Assembly: GCF_001423405.1 (NCBI RefSeq)
Contig: NZ_LMNS01000036.1
Coordinates: 186,001 to 250,000, forward strand
Reading direction: 5' to 3'
DNA: 64,000 nt
Source of the DNA: Methylobacterium sp. Leaf123
GTDB taxonomy: Bacteria; Pseudomonadota; Alphaproteobacteria; Rhizobiales; Beijerinckiaceae
Position 1 is the first letter of the stretch. Every line of letters starts with the position of its first letter. The notes beneath the pieces were generated by a model. That model saw only the letters and a list, made by a program, of their open reading frames with translations. It was not told the DNA's origin and ran no database searches. Of the stretch, positions 7,300 through 16,800 are shown one piece after another. A program made the position numbers and the translations under genes.

Positions 7300-8081
7300 G
7301 CGTCGTGCTCGCACTCCTGTCCGGCGGCTTCGTCGGGTTCAGCCTCGGCCTCATCGGCGGTGGCGGCTCGATCCTGGCCACGCCCCTCCTGCTCTACGTG
7401 GTGGGCGTGGGACAGCCGCATGTCGCGATCGGCACGGGCGCGCTCGCGGTGGCGGTCAGCGCCATGGCAAACTTCACCGGCCATTGGCGGGCGGGCAATG
7501 TGCGCTGGGGCAACGCGCTCGTCTTCGCCGCCTTCGGAGTCGTCGGCGCCCTCCTTGGCTCGACGCTGGGCAAGGCCTTCGACGGCGAGCGTCTGCTCTT
7601 CCTGTTCGCCCTCGTCATGATCGCCGTCGGGCTGCTGATGCTGCGATCCGGCAGGCGCAATGGCGCCGGATGTGCCCCAGCGGCCGGCGCGCCGTCCGCC
7701 CCCGCCTTCACGCCGCGATTGGCCGCGGTGGCGCTGGCGGTCGGCGTGACGTCCGGGTTCTTCGGGATCGGCGGCGGCTTCCTGATCGTGCCGGGGCTCG
7801 TGTTCGCGACCGGGATGCCGATGATCAACGCCATCGGCACCTCGCTCTTCGCGGTCGGGGCCTTCGGGATTGCGACGGCGGCGAACTATGCCCTCTCGGG
7901 CATGATCGATTGGCCGGTCGCGGCCCAGTACATCGCCGGCGGCCTCATCGGCGGCTGGGTCGGCATGCGCCTCGCCTGCCGTCTCGCCGGACAGAAGGGC
8001 ACGCTCGATCGGATCTTCGCGTCTCTCATCTTCACGGTCGCCGCTTATATGCTCTACCGGACAAGCACGGCCATGACGTAA
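7296..8081 (+). CDS. TauE/SafE-family sulfite/organosulfur exporter
   Basis: This 261-residue membrane protein has the two repeated TauE/SafE glycine signatures, GLIGGGGSILATPLL near the N terminus and SGFFGIGGGFLIVPGL in the second half, and about eight hydrophobic helices. Family members export sulfite or sulfoacetate or move related anions. It is the last gene of the peroxiredoxin-dioxygenase-ArsR-TauE operon, and its ATG overlaps the ArsR stop codon. Because the persulfide dioxygenase upstream makes sulfite, sulfite export is the simplest role. A Cys-containing linker (GAGCAPAAGAPSAP) separates the two halves. Confidence 0.88.
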   Translation: MSVVLALLSGGFVGFSLGLIGGGGSILATPLLLYVVGVGQPHVAIGTGALAVAVSAMANFTGHWRAGNVRWGNALVFAAFGVVGALLGSTLGKAFDGERLLFLFALVMIAVGLLMLRSGRRNGAGCAPAAGAPSAPAFTPRLAAVALAVGVTSGFFGIGGGFLIVPGLVFATGMPMINAIGTSLFAVGAFGIATAANYALSGMIDWPVAAQYIAGGLIGGWVGMRLACRLAGQKGTLDRIFASLIFTVAAYMLYRTSTAMT

Positions 8082-8642
8082 CAACGGTCAGTACTTTGCC
8101 ATTCAGGCGAGTTCGAGCGGTGGCCGATAGCCGCCTCACCTCTCGAAACCGTGCATCCGGTGGGTTCGGGTTCCTCTGTCGGCGCGATCCGCGAGTGTCG
8201 CGCGCCTGACCATGATTCAGAAAAGCGGCCGGCCCCTGTCGGGCGGATCCGTCATCGAAGCCTCGACGCTCCCGCCTGATCTCGATCAATGCGGCTTTGA
8301 ACATGATGCGCTTCCCTGTCGGGGCGCGTACTTCGCGGGTGCTTCCAATCGAGGGTGTGTCCTGATGGGTCCGTATTCCATTGAACTGCGCGCAAGCACC
8401 CGAAAACAGGCAATCGATACTGCTGGGGTGAAGGCAAACAATCCAGGCGGCGGTCTCGCTGGGAAAGTCGCGGATGAGGCCGTCTGGCCTATCGGAGGAT
8501 GCCTCGCGGTGTCGGTGATCGCCGGTGAGACGGCCAATCGCCGATACTTGGCACCGTAGCGCCCTCGCTGGCCGCTGGACCACCGTGGCTGTGTCGTTTC
8601 AAATTCGAGCCGTACTTCACTTCCGCCGATCGAGTTTCAAAG
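8082..8642. other. Intergenic region before cydA, no convincing gene
   Basis: These 561 bases separate the sulfur operon from cydA. Open frames exist on both strands (for example 8212-8559 plus), but none has a ribosome site together with a recognisable domain or consistent codon bias. The region has slightly lower GC than the flanks and must contain the cydAB promoter. I could not identify its elements with confidence. Confidence 0.4.
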
Positions 8643-10067
8643 ATGCCGGACAGCTACCTCCCCAGCGCCCTCGATCTCGCTCGGAGCCAATTCGCCTTCA
8701 CGGTCGTTTGGCACTTCCTGTTCCCGGCCTTCACCATCGGGCTGGCCAGCTTTCTTGCCGTGCTCGAAGCCTTCTGGCTCGCCACCGGACGCGCCGTCTA
8801 TCTCGATTCCTACCGGTATTGGCTCAAGATCTTCGCCGTCGCCTTCGCCATGGGCGTCGTCTCGGGGCTCGTCATGAGCTACCAGTTCGGCACCAACTGG
8901 TCGGTCTTCTCCGACAAGACGGCTCCGATTCTCGGTCCTCTCCTCGGCTACGAGGTTCTGACGGCCTTCTTCTTGGAGGCGGGTTTTCTCGGGGTCATGT
9001 TGTTCGGTCTGGAGCGCGTGGGCCCGCGCCTTCATTTCCTGGCGACCTGCCTCGTCGCGGTGGGCACGCTGACCTCGGCCTTCTGGATCCTCTCGGCCAA
9101 TTCCTGGATGCAGACGCCGGCGGGCTACGTGATCGACGCCAACGGCCATTTCGCGCCCCAGGATTGGTGGGCCGTGGTCTTCAACCCGTCCTTCCCCTTC
9201 CGCTTCGCCCACACCGTCACCGCCGCCTACCTGACCACCGCAATGATCGTCGGCGCCGTGGGGGCGTGGCATCTCCTGCGCGACCGGTCGAACCCGCGCG
9301 CCCGCCTGATGTTTTCGATGGCGATGTGGATGGCGGCCATCGTCGCCCCCATCCAACTCGTCCTGGGCGATCTGCATGGGGGCAACACCTACCACCATCA
9401 GCCCGCCAAGGTCGCGGCGATGGAAGGCCACTTCGAAAGCGAGCGGCGCGCGCCCTCGATCCTGTTCGGCTGGCCGGACGCGCAGACCGAGACGACGCGT
9501 TGGGCGATCGGCATACCGGGGCTCGCGAGCCTGTATCTTGCCCACGACCTCAACGCCGAGGTGCGCGGGCTCAAGGCGCTGCCGCGCGACACCTGGCCGA
9601 CGAACCTGCCCCTGGTGTTCTGGGCCTTCCGGGTCATGGTCGGGCTCGGCGTCCTGATGATCGCCTTGGGCGCGGCCTCCCTCTATCTGCGCTGGAAAGA
9701 CCGACTCTACACCGCGCGATGGCTGCACCGCTGCGCGGTCGCGATGGGCCCGTCCGGCCTTGTCGCCGTCACGGCGGGCTGGGTGGTGACGGAATCCGGG
9801 CGCCAGCCCTTCACGGTCTACGGGCTGCTGCGCACCGCCGACAGCGTCTCACCCATCGCCGCCCCCGCGGTCGCGGCTTCGCTGGCCGCGTTCGCCGTGG
9901 TCTATTTCGTCGTGTTCGGGGCCGGCATCTGGTTCCTGCTGCACCTCTTCAATCAGCCGCCGCGGCCGCACGAGGCGGGTCTGCCCGCCGGCCAGCCGGT
10001 GCGCACCGCCGGCATTACCCCGGCCCCGGCGCTCGCCGCCGGTCCGAATGCCCAGCCCGCTGAGTGA
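8643..10067 (+). CDS. cydA: Cytochrome bd-type quinol oxidase subunit I (CioA-like)
   Basis: This 474-residue subunit has the conserved N-terminal helix RSQFAFTVVWHFLFPAFTIG with a haem-ligand His, the segment VSGLVMSYQFGTNW, and the GDLHGG/HQPAK region. The quinol loop is short, as in the cyanide-insensitive oxidase (CIO) branch, and total length is below that of E. coli CydA. It is an inner-membrane terminal oxidase subunit binding b- and d-type haems and oxidising quinol with oxygen. cydB starts 15 bases after its stop. Bd oxidases tolerate sulfide better than haem-copper oxidases, so its location beside a sulfide-oxidation module is functionally sensible, though it has its own upstream region. 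Confidence 0.93.
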   Translation: MPDSYLPSALDLARSQFAFTVVWHFLFPAFTIGLASFLAVLEAFWLATGRAVYLDSYRYWLKIFAVAFAMGVVSGLVMSYQFGTNWSVFSDKTAPILGPLLGYEVLTAFFLEAGFLGVMLFGLERVGPRLHFLATCLVAVGTLTSAFWILSANSWMQTPAGYVIDANGHFAPQDWWAVVFNPSFPFRFAHTVTAAYLTTAMIVGAVGAWHLLRDRSNPRARLMFSMAMWMAAIVAPIQLVLGDLHGGNTYHHQPAKVAAMEGHFESERRAPSILFGWPDAQTETTRWAIGIPGLASLYLAHDLNAEVRGLKALPRDTWPTNLPLVFWAFRVMVGLGVLMIALGAASLYLRWKDRLYTARWLHRCAVAMGPSGLVAVTAGWVVTESGRQPFTVYGLLRTADSVSPIAAPAVAASLAAFAVVYFVVFGAGIWFLLHLFNQPPRPHEAGLPAGQPVRTAGITPAPALAAGPNAQPAE

Positions 10068-10081
10068 AGGAAGCGGTTTCG

Positions 10082-11092
10082 ATGTCTCTCGACCTCACGC
10101 TGATTTGGGCCGTCCTGATCGCCACCGCCGTGTTCCTCTATGTTGCGATGGACGGGTTCGATCTCGGCATCGGCATCCTGTTCCCGGCCATGTCGGCCAA
10201 GGCCGATCGGGACGTGATGGTGAACTCCGTCGCCCCGGTATGGGACGGCAACGAGACCTGGCTGATCCTCGGCGGCGGCGGGCTCTTCGCGGTCTTCCCG
10301 CTGGCCTACGTGACGATCCTGCCGGCGCTCTACATGCCGCTGATCCTGATGCTGCTCGCCCTCGTCTTCCGCGGCGTCGCCTTCGAAATGCGCTTCCGCA
10401 TGGTCACGGCGCGGGGACAGCTCTGGTGGGACCGGGCCTTCTCCTGGGGCAGCTACGTGGCGGCCTTCTGCCAGGGCATCGCGCTCGGCGCCCTCGTCCA
10501 GGGCATCCGCGTCGAGGGGCGGGCCTATGCCGGCGGCTGGTGGGACTGGCTCACCCCCTTCTCCCTACTGACCGGCGTGGCGCTGGTGGTGGGCTACGCG
10601 CTCCTGGGCGCCTGCTGGCTCATCTGGAAGACGGGGGGCGAATTGCAGATCCGCGCTTACCGCCTCGCCCGCCCTATGGGTCTGGCCACCTTGCTGCTGA
10701 TCGCGGTCATCTCGCTCACGATGCTGGTCCTCAGCGATTCCTTCCGCGGGCGCTGGCTCTCCTTTCCCGGCCTCCTCATCGGGGCGCCGGTGCCCGTGCT
10801 CGTCGGGCTGCTGGCTTTGCGCTTCCTGCGCTCGCTGGAGCGGCGGGAGGAACTCATGCCCTTCCTCTGCGCGCTCGGCTTCTTCCTGCTCTCCTATATC
10901 GGCCTCGGCATCAGCCTTTGGCCGATGATCGTGCCCCCGGACATCTCGATCTGGGCCGCGGCCACGCATCCGAGCAGCCAAGCCTTTCTGCTGGCCGGTG
11001 CGGTGGTGCTGATCCCGATGGTGCTCGGCTACACGGCCTACGTCTACTGGCTGTTCCGCGGCAAGGTCACACCGGAATCCGGATACCATTGA
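10082..11092 (+). CDS. cydB: Cytochrome bd-type quinol oxidase subunit II (CioB-like)
   Basis: This 336-residue polytopic protein starts with the family pattern LIWAVLIATAVFLYVAMDGFDLGIG and continues with APVWDGNETWLILGGGGLFAVFP, diagnostic of CydB/CioB. It forms the membrane heterodimer with CydA. I use the ATG at 10082, preceded by GAAGGA; a GTG at 10064 overlapping the cydA stop is possible but gives a non-conserved extension. The stop codon overlaps the ATG of a small DUF2474-like membrane peptide gene, as is common in CIO operons. Confidence 0.93.
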   Translation: MSLDLTLIWAVLIATAVFLYVAMDGFDLGIGILFPAMSAKADRDVMVNSVAPVWDGNETWLILGGGGLFAVFPLAYVTILPALYMPLILMLLALVFRGVAFEMRFRMVTARGQLWWDRAFSWGSYVAAFCQGIALGALVQGIRVEGRAYAGGWWDWLTPFSLLTGVALVVGYALLGACWLIWKTGGELQIRAYRLARPMGLATLLLIAVISLTMLVLSDSFRGRWLSFPGLLIGAPVPVLVGLLALRFLRSLERREELMPFLCALGFFLLSYIGLGISLWPMIVPPDISIWAAATHPSSQAFLLAGAVVLIPMVLGYTAYVYWLFRGKVTPESGYH

Positions 11093-11271
11093 TGGATCTT
11101 CATCAGCCGACGGCGGAGCCTGCCTTCGTGCCCGCTACAGCACACATGCGCCGGGCGACGAGAACCGGCACGCTCAGGCGGATCGGCTGGTTCGTCCTGC
11201 TCTGGGCGATGAGCGTCGTGAGCTTGACGCTCATCGCCCTCCCGCTTCGATGGCTGCTGAAATCGGCCTGA
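11092..11271 (+). CDS. Small DUF2474-like membrane subunit of the bd oxidase
   Basis: This 59-residue peptide starts at an ATG that overlaps the cydB stop (TGATG). After a polar N terminus it has one transmembrane helix, IGWFVLLWAMSVVSLTLIA, followed by a short basic end. This RxGWFxLLW-S-L pattern fits the DUF2474 family found next to cyanide-insensitive oxidases, and the role would parallel CydX/CydS peptides that stabilise the oxidase. An internal ATG at 11146 is an alternative start. Translational coupling to cydB and the membrane pattern support a real gene despite its size. Confidence 0.72.
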   Translation: MDLHQPTAEPAFVPATAHMRRATRTGTLRRIGWFVLLWAMSVVSLTLIALPLRWLLKSA

Positions 11272-11817
11272 TCGGTGCTCCCAACAGGGGTGTGGGCAGG
11301 ATGGCTTGAACAATACGCCCATCGGGAAACAGGAATTGGATTGATCACCGTCAAGGTGCCGGCCTGCCCGTCTCGGCTATACTGTCGGTCTTGCGGAGAT
11401 TGACCATGCCTCAGTTCGATCCGTTTGCCGGCACCGACATGAGGAACCACGTCGCCGACGTCGGCCAGGGCGCCCTGAACCTCGGCGAGGCGATCGTCGG
11501 CCCCAGTGCCGGGCCCGGGTGATGATCGTCGATTGCGACGGCGCCCCTATGCCTTGAACGGCTTTTCGAAGCGGATCGTCCGGCCCGTCCTGGCGGCCGC
11601 AATGAGCAATCTACGAAGAGGTCCGGTTCAAGCTCTGGCCCGGTCAAATCTTGTCTGTTTAAGAGCGTTTGGAATTCTCAGTACATCCGGCGCTGAGCAA
11701 AGTCATTCGTTCTCTAAAATAGCATAGTATAATTCAAATAAAATCGCCTCGTGGTAAGATTGGGCGCCGCGCCAAGTGCGTGTCTGCCAACCGATCAATC
11801 AATATGGAGGATGCGTC
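11272..11817. other. Intergenic region with AT-rich segment; one doubtful 38-codon ORF
   Basis: A 38-codon plus-strand frame at 11406-11522 begins MPQFDPFAGTDMRNHV, but it has no recognisable family or strong ribosome site, so I do not call it. The stretch 11640-11750 is markedly AT-rich (TAAAATAGCATAGTATAATT) and probably holds the promoter of the cysteine-rich peptide gene at 11818. The rest looks like degraded, non-coding sequence. Confidence 0.4.
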
Positions 11818-12051
11818 ATGCGAAGCGTTGCAATGCTCGCGGCTGTTCCGGCGATGCTCATGGGAGTAAGCATTTATACTTCGACGATGGCGATGAGCCG
11901 ACCGGGTCAGATCATGACGACGCGCGACATGAACATCGAGTGCCGCGGCAATGGATGGGTCGGACGCGGTGCGAGGGATTGCTGCAGCGGCCGCTGCCGG
12001 ATTCTGAAATCGAAGCGATGCAAATGCATCGGCAATAAACCGTCGTTCTAG
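11818..12051 (+). CDS. Small secreted cysteine-rich peptide, knottin-like pattern
   Basis: This 77-residue protein has a good ribosome site (GGAGG, seven bases before the ATG). Residues 1-25 form a hydrophobic signal-like segment (MRSVAMLAAVPAMLMGVS). The C-terminal half has six cysteines at 42, 55, 56, 60, 68 and 70, including RDCCSGRC and RCKC, in a basic, glycine-rich context. The C-(x12)-CC-(x3)-C-(x6)-C-x-C spacing resembles the second half of disulfide-knot peptides. I do not recognise a bacterial family. It stands alone after an AT-rich promoter region and ends in a dispersed hairpin repeat. Export to the periplasm or outside, with disulfide bonding, is inferred. Confidence 0.62.
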   Translation: MRSVAMLAAVPAMLMGVSIYTSTMAMSRPGQIMTTRDMNIECRGNGWVGRGARDCCSGRCRILKSKRCKCIGNKPSF

Positions 12052-12143
12052 AGCGCATTCCGACGAAGGGGCCGCCGGTTCGCCGAAAGAATGCGCGCCA
12101 AAACAAGGAACGAGAGAGGCCGGCCTGATGCAATCGGGTCGGG
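12050..12143 (+). repeat. Dispersed intergenic hairpin repeat, copy 1
   Basis: This ~94-bp element begins GAGCGCATTCCGACGAAG, folds back with TTCGCCGAAAGAATGCGC and ends with a second small hairpin (CCGGCCTG, 7-base loop, CGGGTCGG). Related copies lie at 35530-35618 and, inverted, at 41878-41965. All three sit just downstream of a gene, so they may act in termination or mRNA stability. Confidence 0.75.
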
Positions 12144-12464
12144 TGCAGCGCGAGAGCATCGCTTGAAAACACTTTCGCTGATGTCTGGACAGATGATGCC
12201 GCGCGCGCATCCCTCGTGTCGTCCCGGATCGAGCGTTCGGGGCGGCACTTTCGGTCTCCGGATCTGCGAAGAGGCGCAGGGTTCGGGTCTGGGGCCTTCT
12301 GTCATCGCGGATGCGCGCGACGGGCATCGGGCCGTGCAAGGCTCCGAGTGTGTCGCGCCAGCGGCCACCTCCCGCCACTCCGGCACGGTGCCAATGACGG
12401 GGCGCGGCGGACAGGGCTTTCGGCCGCTCGTCGAGCGTCGGCGGACGATCCCCCGGAGGCGAAC
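12144..12464. other. Intergenic region upstream of the RND efflux genes
   Basis: No supportable gene. The frames crossing it are long because of high GC but have no ribosome site or domain. The region must include the efflux operon promoter; a GGAGG at 12455 serves the first gene. Confidence 0.4.
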
Positions 12465-13736
12465 ATGACGATGACCGGCATGTTCAAGCTCCGGGTCTGG
12501 GTGGCCGCTGCAACGCTCTCCGCCGCGGGCCCACTCGCAATGTCGGCGGCGTTCGCGCAGGCCGGGCCGGTCAGCGCACCGATCGTCGGCATCATTGCGG
12601 CCGGCAAGGAGCCGATCACGCAGACGGAGCAGTTCATCGGCCGCATCGAGGCGAAGCAGCGTGTCGACATCGTCGCCCGGGTGACGGCGTTCATCGAGAA
12701 GCGCCTCTTCGTCGAGGGCACAGACGTCGAGGTAGGGACGCTCCTCTACCTGCTCGAGCAGGGCCCGTTCCAGGCGGCCGTGGCCGCTCAGAAGGCGCAG
12801 ATCGCACAGGTTGAAGCGCAATTGGGAAACGCGCGTCTCACGACGCAGCGCGCCCGAATCCTGCTCGGCGGGCCGGCCGGGCAGCAATCGACCTACGACG
12901 CGGCGCTCGCGAACGAGCGGGCCTTGGAGGCGCAGCTTCAAGCCGCACAGGCCCAGCTCGACACGGCGCAGATCAATCTCGGCTACACCGAGATCCGCGC
13001 GCCGATCGCCGGCCAAATCGGGCGCACGGCCCTGACAATCGGCAACGTCGTCGGGCCGAGCTCCGGGGTGCTAACGACGATCATCAGCCAGGACCCGATG
13101 TTCGTGACGTTTCCGGTGCCGGTCCGCGATGCGATCAATCTGAGAGCGCGCTATGGGCCGACGGGTGGATTCAGCGCTGTCCTGATCCGGGCGCAACTCC
13201 CGGACGGCCGCTTCTACGATCACACCGGGAAGCTCGATTTCGTCAACAACACCATCGCGACGAATACGGATACGATCCTGCTTCGCGGCGTGCTGCCGAA
13301 CCCCCCAATCTTCGCTCACACCCGCACCGCCGCCACCATCCGCGAGCTCACGGATGGGGAGTTCGTGACCGTGTTCCTCGAAGGCGTCGAGCCGGTCGAA
13401 GTGGTCGCGATCCCCCGCGCCGCCGTCCTGGCCGACCAGCAGGGCAGCTACGTCTACGTGATCGGGCCGGGAAACAAGGCCGAGGAGCGTCGGATTCAGC
13501 TTGGCCAATCGAGCACGACGCTCGCGGCGGTGACGAGCGGCCTCAAGGTCGGAGAACAGGTCATCGCCGAAGGCCTTCAGCGGGTCCGCGCGGGCGAGAC
13601 GGTCTCGCCCAGGCCCGCCGACGCCACGCTTCAGAAGATGATGCGGAATTCAGCCGCGAAGGAGGGCCGCGCGGCGATCGCTGGTCCCACGGCCCCGGCG
13701 GGACCCGCCGGCGGCAGCCCGAACAGCCGGCGCTAG
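12465..13736 (+). CDS. RND efflux periplasmic adaptor (membrane fusion protein)
   Basis: This 423-residue HlyD/AcrA-family adaptor has a signal peptide (residues ~8-30, ending MSAAFAQA), a first beta-barrel/lipoyl half (EAKQRVDIVARVTAFIEKRLFVEG), a coiled-coil hairpin rich in Gln and Ala (ALEAQLQAAQAQLDTAQINL), the second lipoyl half (YTEIRAPIAGQIGR) and a C-terminal barrel. It links the inner-membrane pump to an outer-membrane channel. The ATG at 12465 follows GGAGG. The RND pump gene is 107 bases downstream. No outer-membrane factor gene is visible nearby, so a channel encoded elsewhere is probably shared. The low-complexity tail (AGPTAPAGPAGGSP) is not conserved in the family. Confidence 0.93.
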   Translation: MTMTGMFKLRVWVAAATLSAAGPLAMSAAFAQAGPVSAPIVGIIAAGKEPITQTEQFIGRIEAKQRVDIVARVTAFIEKRLFVEGTDVEVGTLLYLLEQGPFQAAVAAQKAQIAQVEAQLGNARLTTQRARILLGGPAGQQSTYDAALANERALEAQLQAAQAQLDTAQINLGYTEIRAPIAGQIGRTALTIGNVVGPSSGVLTTIISQDPMFVTFPVPVRDAINLRARYGPTGGFSAVLIRAQLPDGRFYDHTGKLDFVNNTIATNTDTILLRGVLPNPPIFAHTRTAATIRELTDGEFVTVFLEGVEPVEVVAIPRAAVLADQQGSYVYVIGPGNKAEERRIQLGQSSTTLAAVTSGLKVGEQVIAEGLQRVRAGETVSPRPADATLQKMMRNSAAKEGRAAIAGPTAPAGPAGGSPNSRR

Positions 13737-13843
13737 CCCAGCATGGGACGCCGCCTCCCCTGCGCCGTCTCGTCTCCCGCTCCGCGGTCCCTCGTCCCGG
13801 ATCGAATGCCGCTTGTCCCAGGCGACCCAGCCCGAGGCGTGTC

Positions 13844-16800
13844 ATGATCTCATCCGTCTTCGTGGACCGCCCGCGGCTCGCGATCGTCATCGCGCTGATC
13901 ATCACCATCGCGGGGGGGCTGGCGCTGTTCCGTATCCCGGTCGCGCAGTTTCCGGACATCGTGCCGCCGCAGGTGAGCGTGTCGGGGATGTATCCGGGGG
14001 CCTCGGCCGAGGTCGTCGAGGCGAGCGTGGCCCAGCCGCTCGAAGCGCAGGTCATCGGCGTCGACCGTATGATCTACATGAAGTCCACGAGCGCCAATGA
14101 CGGCAGCTACAGCCTCTCGGTGAGTTTCCAGCTCGGTACCGACCCGGACATCGACGCGGTCAGCGTCAACAACCGCGTCCAGACGGCGTTGTCCCAGCTC
14201 CCGTCCGAAGTGCAGCTGCAAGGGCTCAAGGTCGAGAAGAAATCGTCCGCGATCCTGCTGTTTGCCGTCCTCTACAGCGAGACGGGCGCGCAGGACCCGC
14301 TCTTCATCACGAACTACGCCATCATCAACGTGCTCGACGAGATTTCGCGCACGGCCGGAGTGGGCCAGGCCAACCTGTTCGCCCGGATGAACTACTCGAT
14401 GCGCGTCTGGTTCGACACGCAGCGCCTGACGAGCCTGAATCTGGCGCCCTCGGACGTCGTGAATGCCATCCGGGCGCAGAGCGTACAGGCGCCGGTCGGC
14501 CGCATCGGCGCGCCGCCGATCACGGACGAGCAGCAGATCCAGATGAACGTGCAGACGCAGGGTCGATTGTCGACGCCGGCCCAGTTCGGCGCGATCGTCC
14601 TGCGGACGAATTCCGACGGCTCCGTGGTGCGGATCCGCGATGTCGCCAGGGTGGAACTCAGCGCGCAGAGCTTCGACAGCGAATCCCGGCTCGACGGCCG
14701 CCCCGGCGTTCCCGTCGCCATCTATCTCGTGCCGGGCGCCAATGCGGTGCGGACCGCGACCGCCGTGAAGGCAACCCTGGAGAAGCTCTCGGCACGCTTC
14801 CCGGCGGGCCTGCGATACGCCGTCGTGCACGATTCCACGACCTTCGTGAAGGACACCATCTCCGAAGTGCTGCGGACGCTTGCCGAGGCCTTCGTCCTCG
14901 TCGTCCTCGTGGTGTTTCTGTTCCTCGGAAATCTGCGCGCGACGGTGATCCCCGCCTTCGCCGTGCCGGTGAGCCTCATCGGCACCTTCGCGGTGCTCTA
15001 CCTGCTCGGCTACTCGGCCAACACCGTGTCGCTCCTGGCGATGGTGCTCGCCATCGGCATCGTGGTCGATGACGCCATCGTCGTCGTCGAGAATGTCGAA
15101 CGGGTGATGGAGGAGCATCCGGAGCTGTCGCCGGTCGAGGCGACGAAGCTCGCCATGACGCAGATCACGGCGCCCATCATCGCCATCACCCTCGTCCTCC
15201 TGTCGGTCTTCGTTCCAATCGCCTTCATCCCCGGCGTGTCGGGAACGCTGTTTCGGCAATTCGCCGTCACGATCAGCGCCGCGATGGTGATCTCGGCGAT
15301 CAACGCCCTGACGCTTTCGCCCGCGCTCTGCGGGGTGTTCCTGCGTCCCACCGGCTCACGGCGGGGCATCATGGGCCGCGTGCTCGGCGGGATCGACTGG
15401 GTGCGGGACCGCTATACGGCGGGCGTCCGCCGCCTCGTCCGCGTCTCCGCGCTCTCGCTCGTGCTGGTTCTGCTGTTTGCAGGCGGCATCTTCGGCATCG
15501 CGCGGATCACCCCGGCCGGCTTCCTCCCGGAGGAGGATCAGGGCGCGTTCTTCGTTTCGGTCCAACTGCCCGACGGCGCATCGGTGGCCCGCACGAGCGC
15601 GGTCGCGGCCGAAGTCGAGAGGCTCCTGAAGGACATGGCGGGCGTCAACCAAGTGCTGTCGATCGTCGGCTTCTCGCTTCTGGACGGGGCGGCCGAACCG
15701 AACTCCGCATTCCTGGTGGCGCAGCTCAAACCCTTCGCCGATCGCCGAAACGCGGCGGAATCGGCCCAGGCCCTGATCGAGCGCACCTACGCGGCTGCTG
15801 CGAAGATCGGGCAGGCGACGGTCCTGCCCTTCAACCTTCCGCCCATCGTCGGGCTCTCGACGAGCGGTGGATTCGAATACGTGCTCGAGGCGCGAGAGGG
15901 ACAGGACCCGGATGCGGCCGACGCGGTGGTGCGCGGGCTCGTTGCGGCGGCCAACCGCGACCCGCAACTCGCCCGCGTCTTCTCCACCTTCACGGCGTCG
16001 AATCCCTCGATCTACCTCGACATCGACCGCACGAAGGCACAGGTGCTCGGGCTGGCGATGAGCGACGTCTTCAGTTCGCTCCAGGCGACGCTCGGCGGCG
16101 TCTACGTCAACAACTTCAACCTCTACGGCCGCACCTGGCAGGTGAATGTGGAGGGCGAGGCGGACAACCGGGGCGACATTCGCGACATCTGGGACATCTA
16201 TGTCCGCAACGCCTCGAGCCAGATGGTGCCGCTGCGTTCGGTCGCGAGCGAGCGCTTCGTGCTCGGACCGCAGGTGCTCACGCGCTACAACAACTTCCGG
16301 GCCGTGAGCGTGAACGGCAGCGCGGCACCCGGCATCTCCTCCGGCGCCGCCATGGCCGCGATGGAGCAGATCTCGGACCGGACCCTGCCGTCCGGCTACA
16401 GCTACGAGTGGACCGGGACCGCCTATCAGGAGCAGCAGGCCTCCGGGCAGACCTGGATCGTCCTTGGCCTCGCCTTCCTGTTTGCCTACCTGTTCCTCGT
16501 TGCGCTCTACGAGAGTTGGACGATCCCCATCCCGGTCCTTCTGTCCGTCGTGGTTGGCGCCTTCGGCTCCTACCTGGCCGTCAAGCTCGCCGGCCTGTCG
16601 CTCGACCTCTACAGCGAGATCGGGCTCGTGGTGCTGATCGCGCTCGCGGCCAAGAACGGCATCCTGATCGTCGAGTTCGCGAAGGATCAGCGGGAGGCGG
16701 GCCTGCCGATCCGGGAGGCCGCGATCCGCGGCGCCGAGCAGCGGTTCCGCGCCGTGATGATGACCTCCATCGCCTTCATCCTCGGTCTCGTCCCCCTCGT

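Noticed and set aside
8212..8559. 115-codon ORF in the pre-cydA gap
   Set aside because: No ribosome site, family or codon bias. A short similarity of its GAYFA stretch to sequence near 38265 is too brief to mean anything.
11406..11522. 38-codon ORF beginning MPQFDPFAG
   Set aside because: It has no conserved feature I can name and a poor ribosome site; it may be a gene remnant but cannot be supported.
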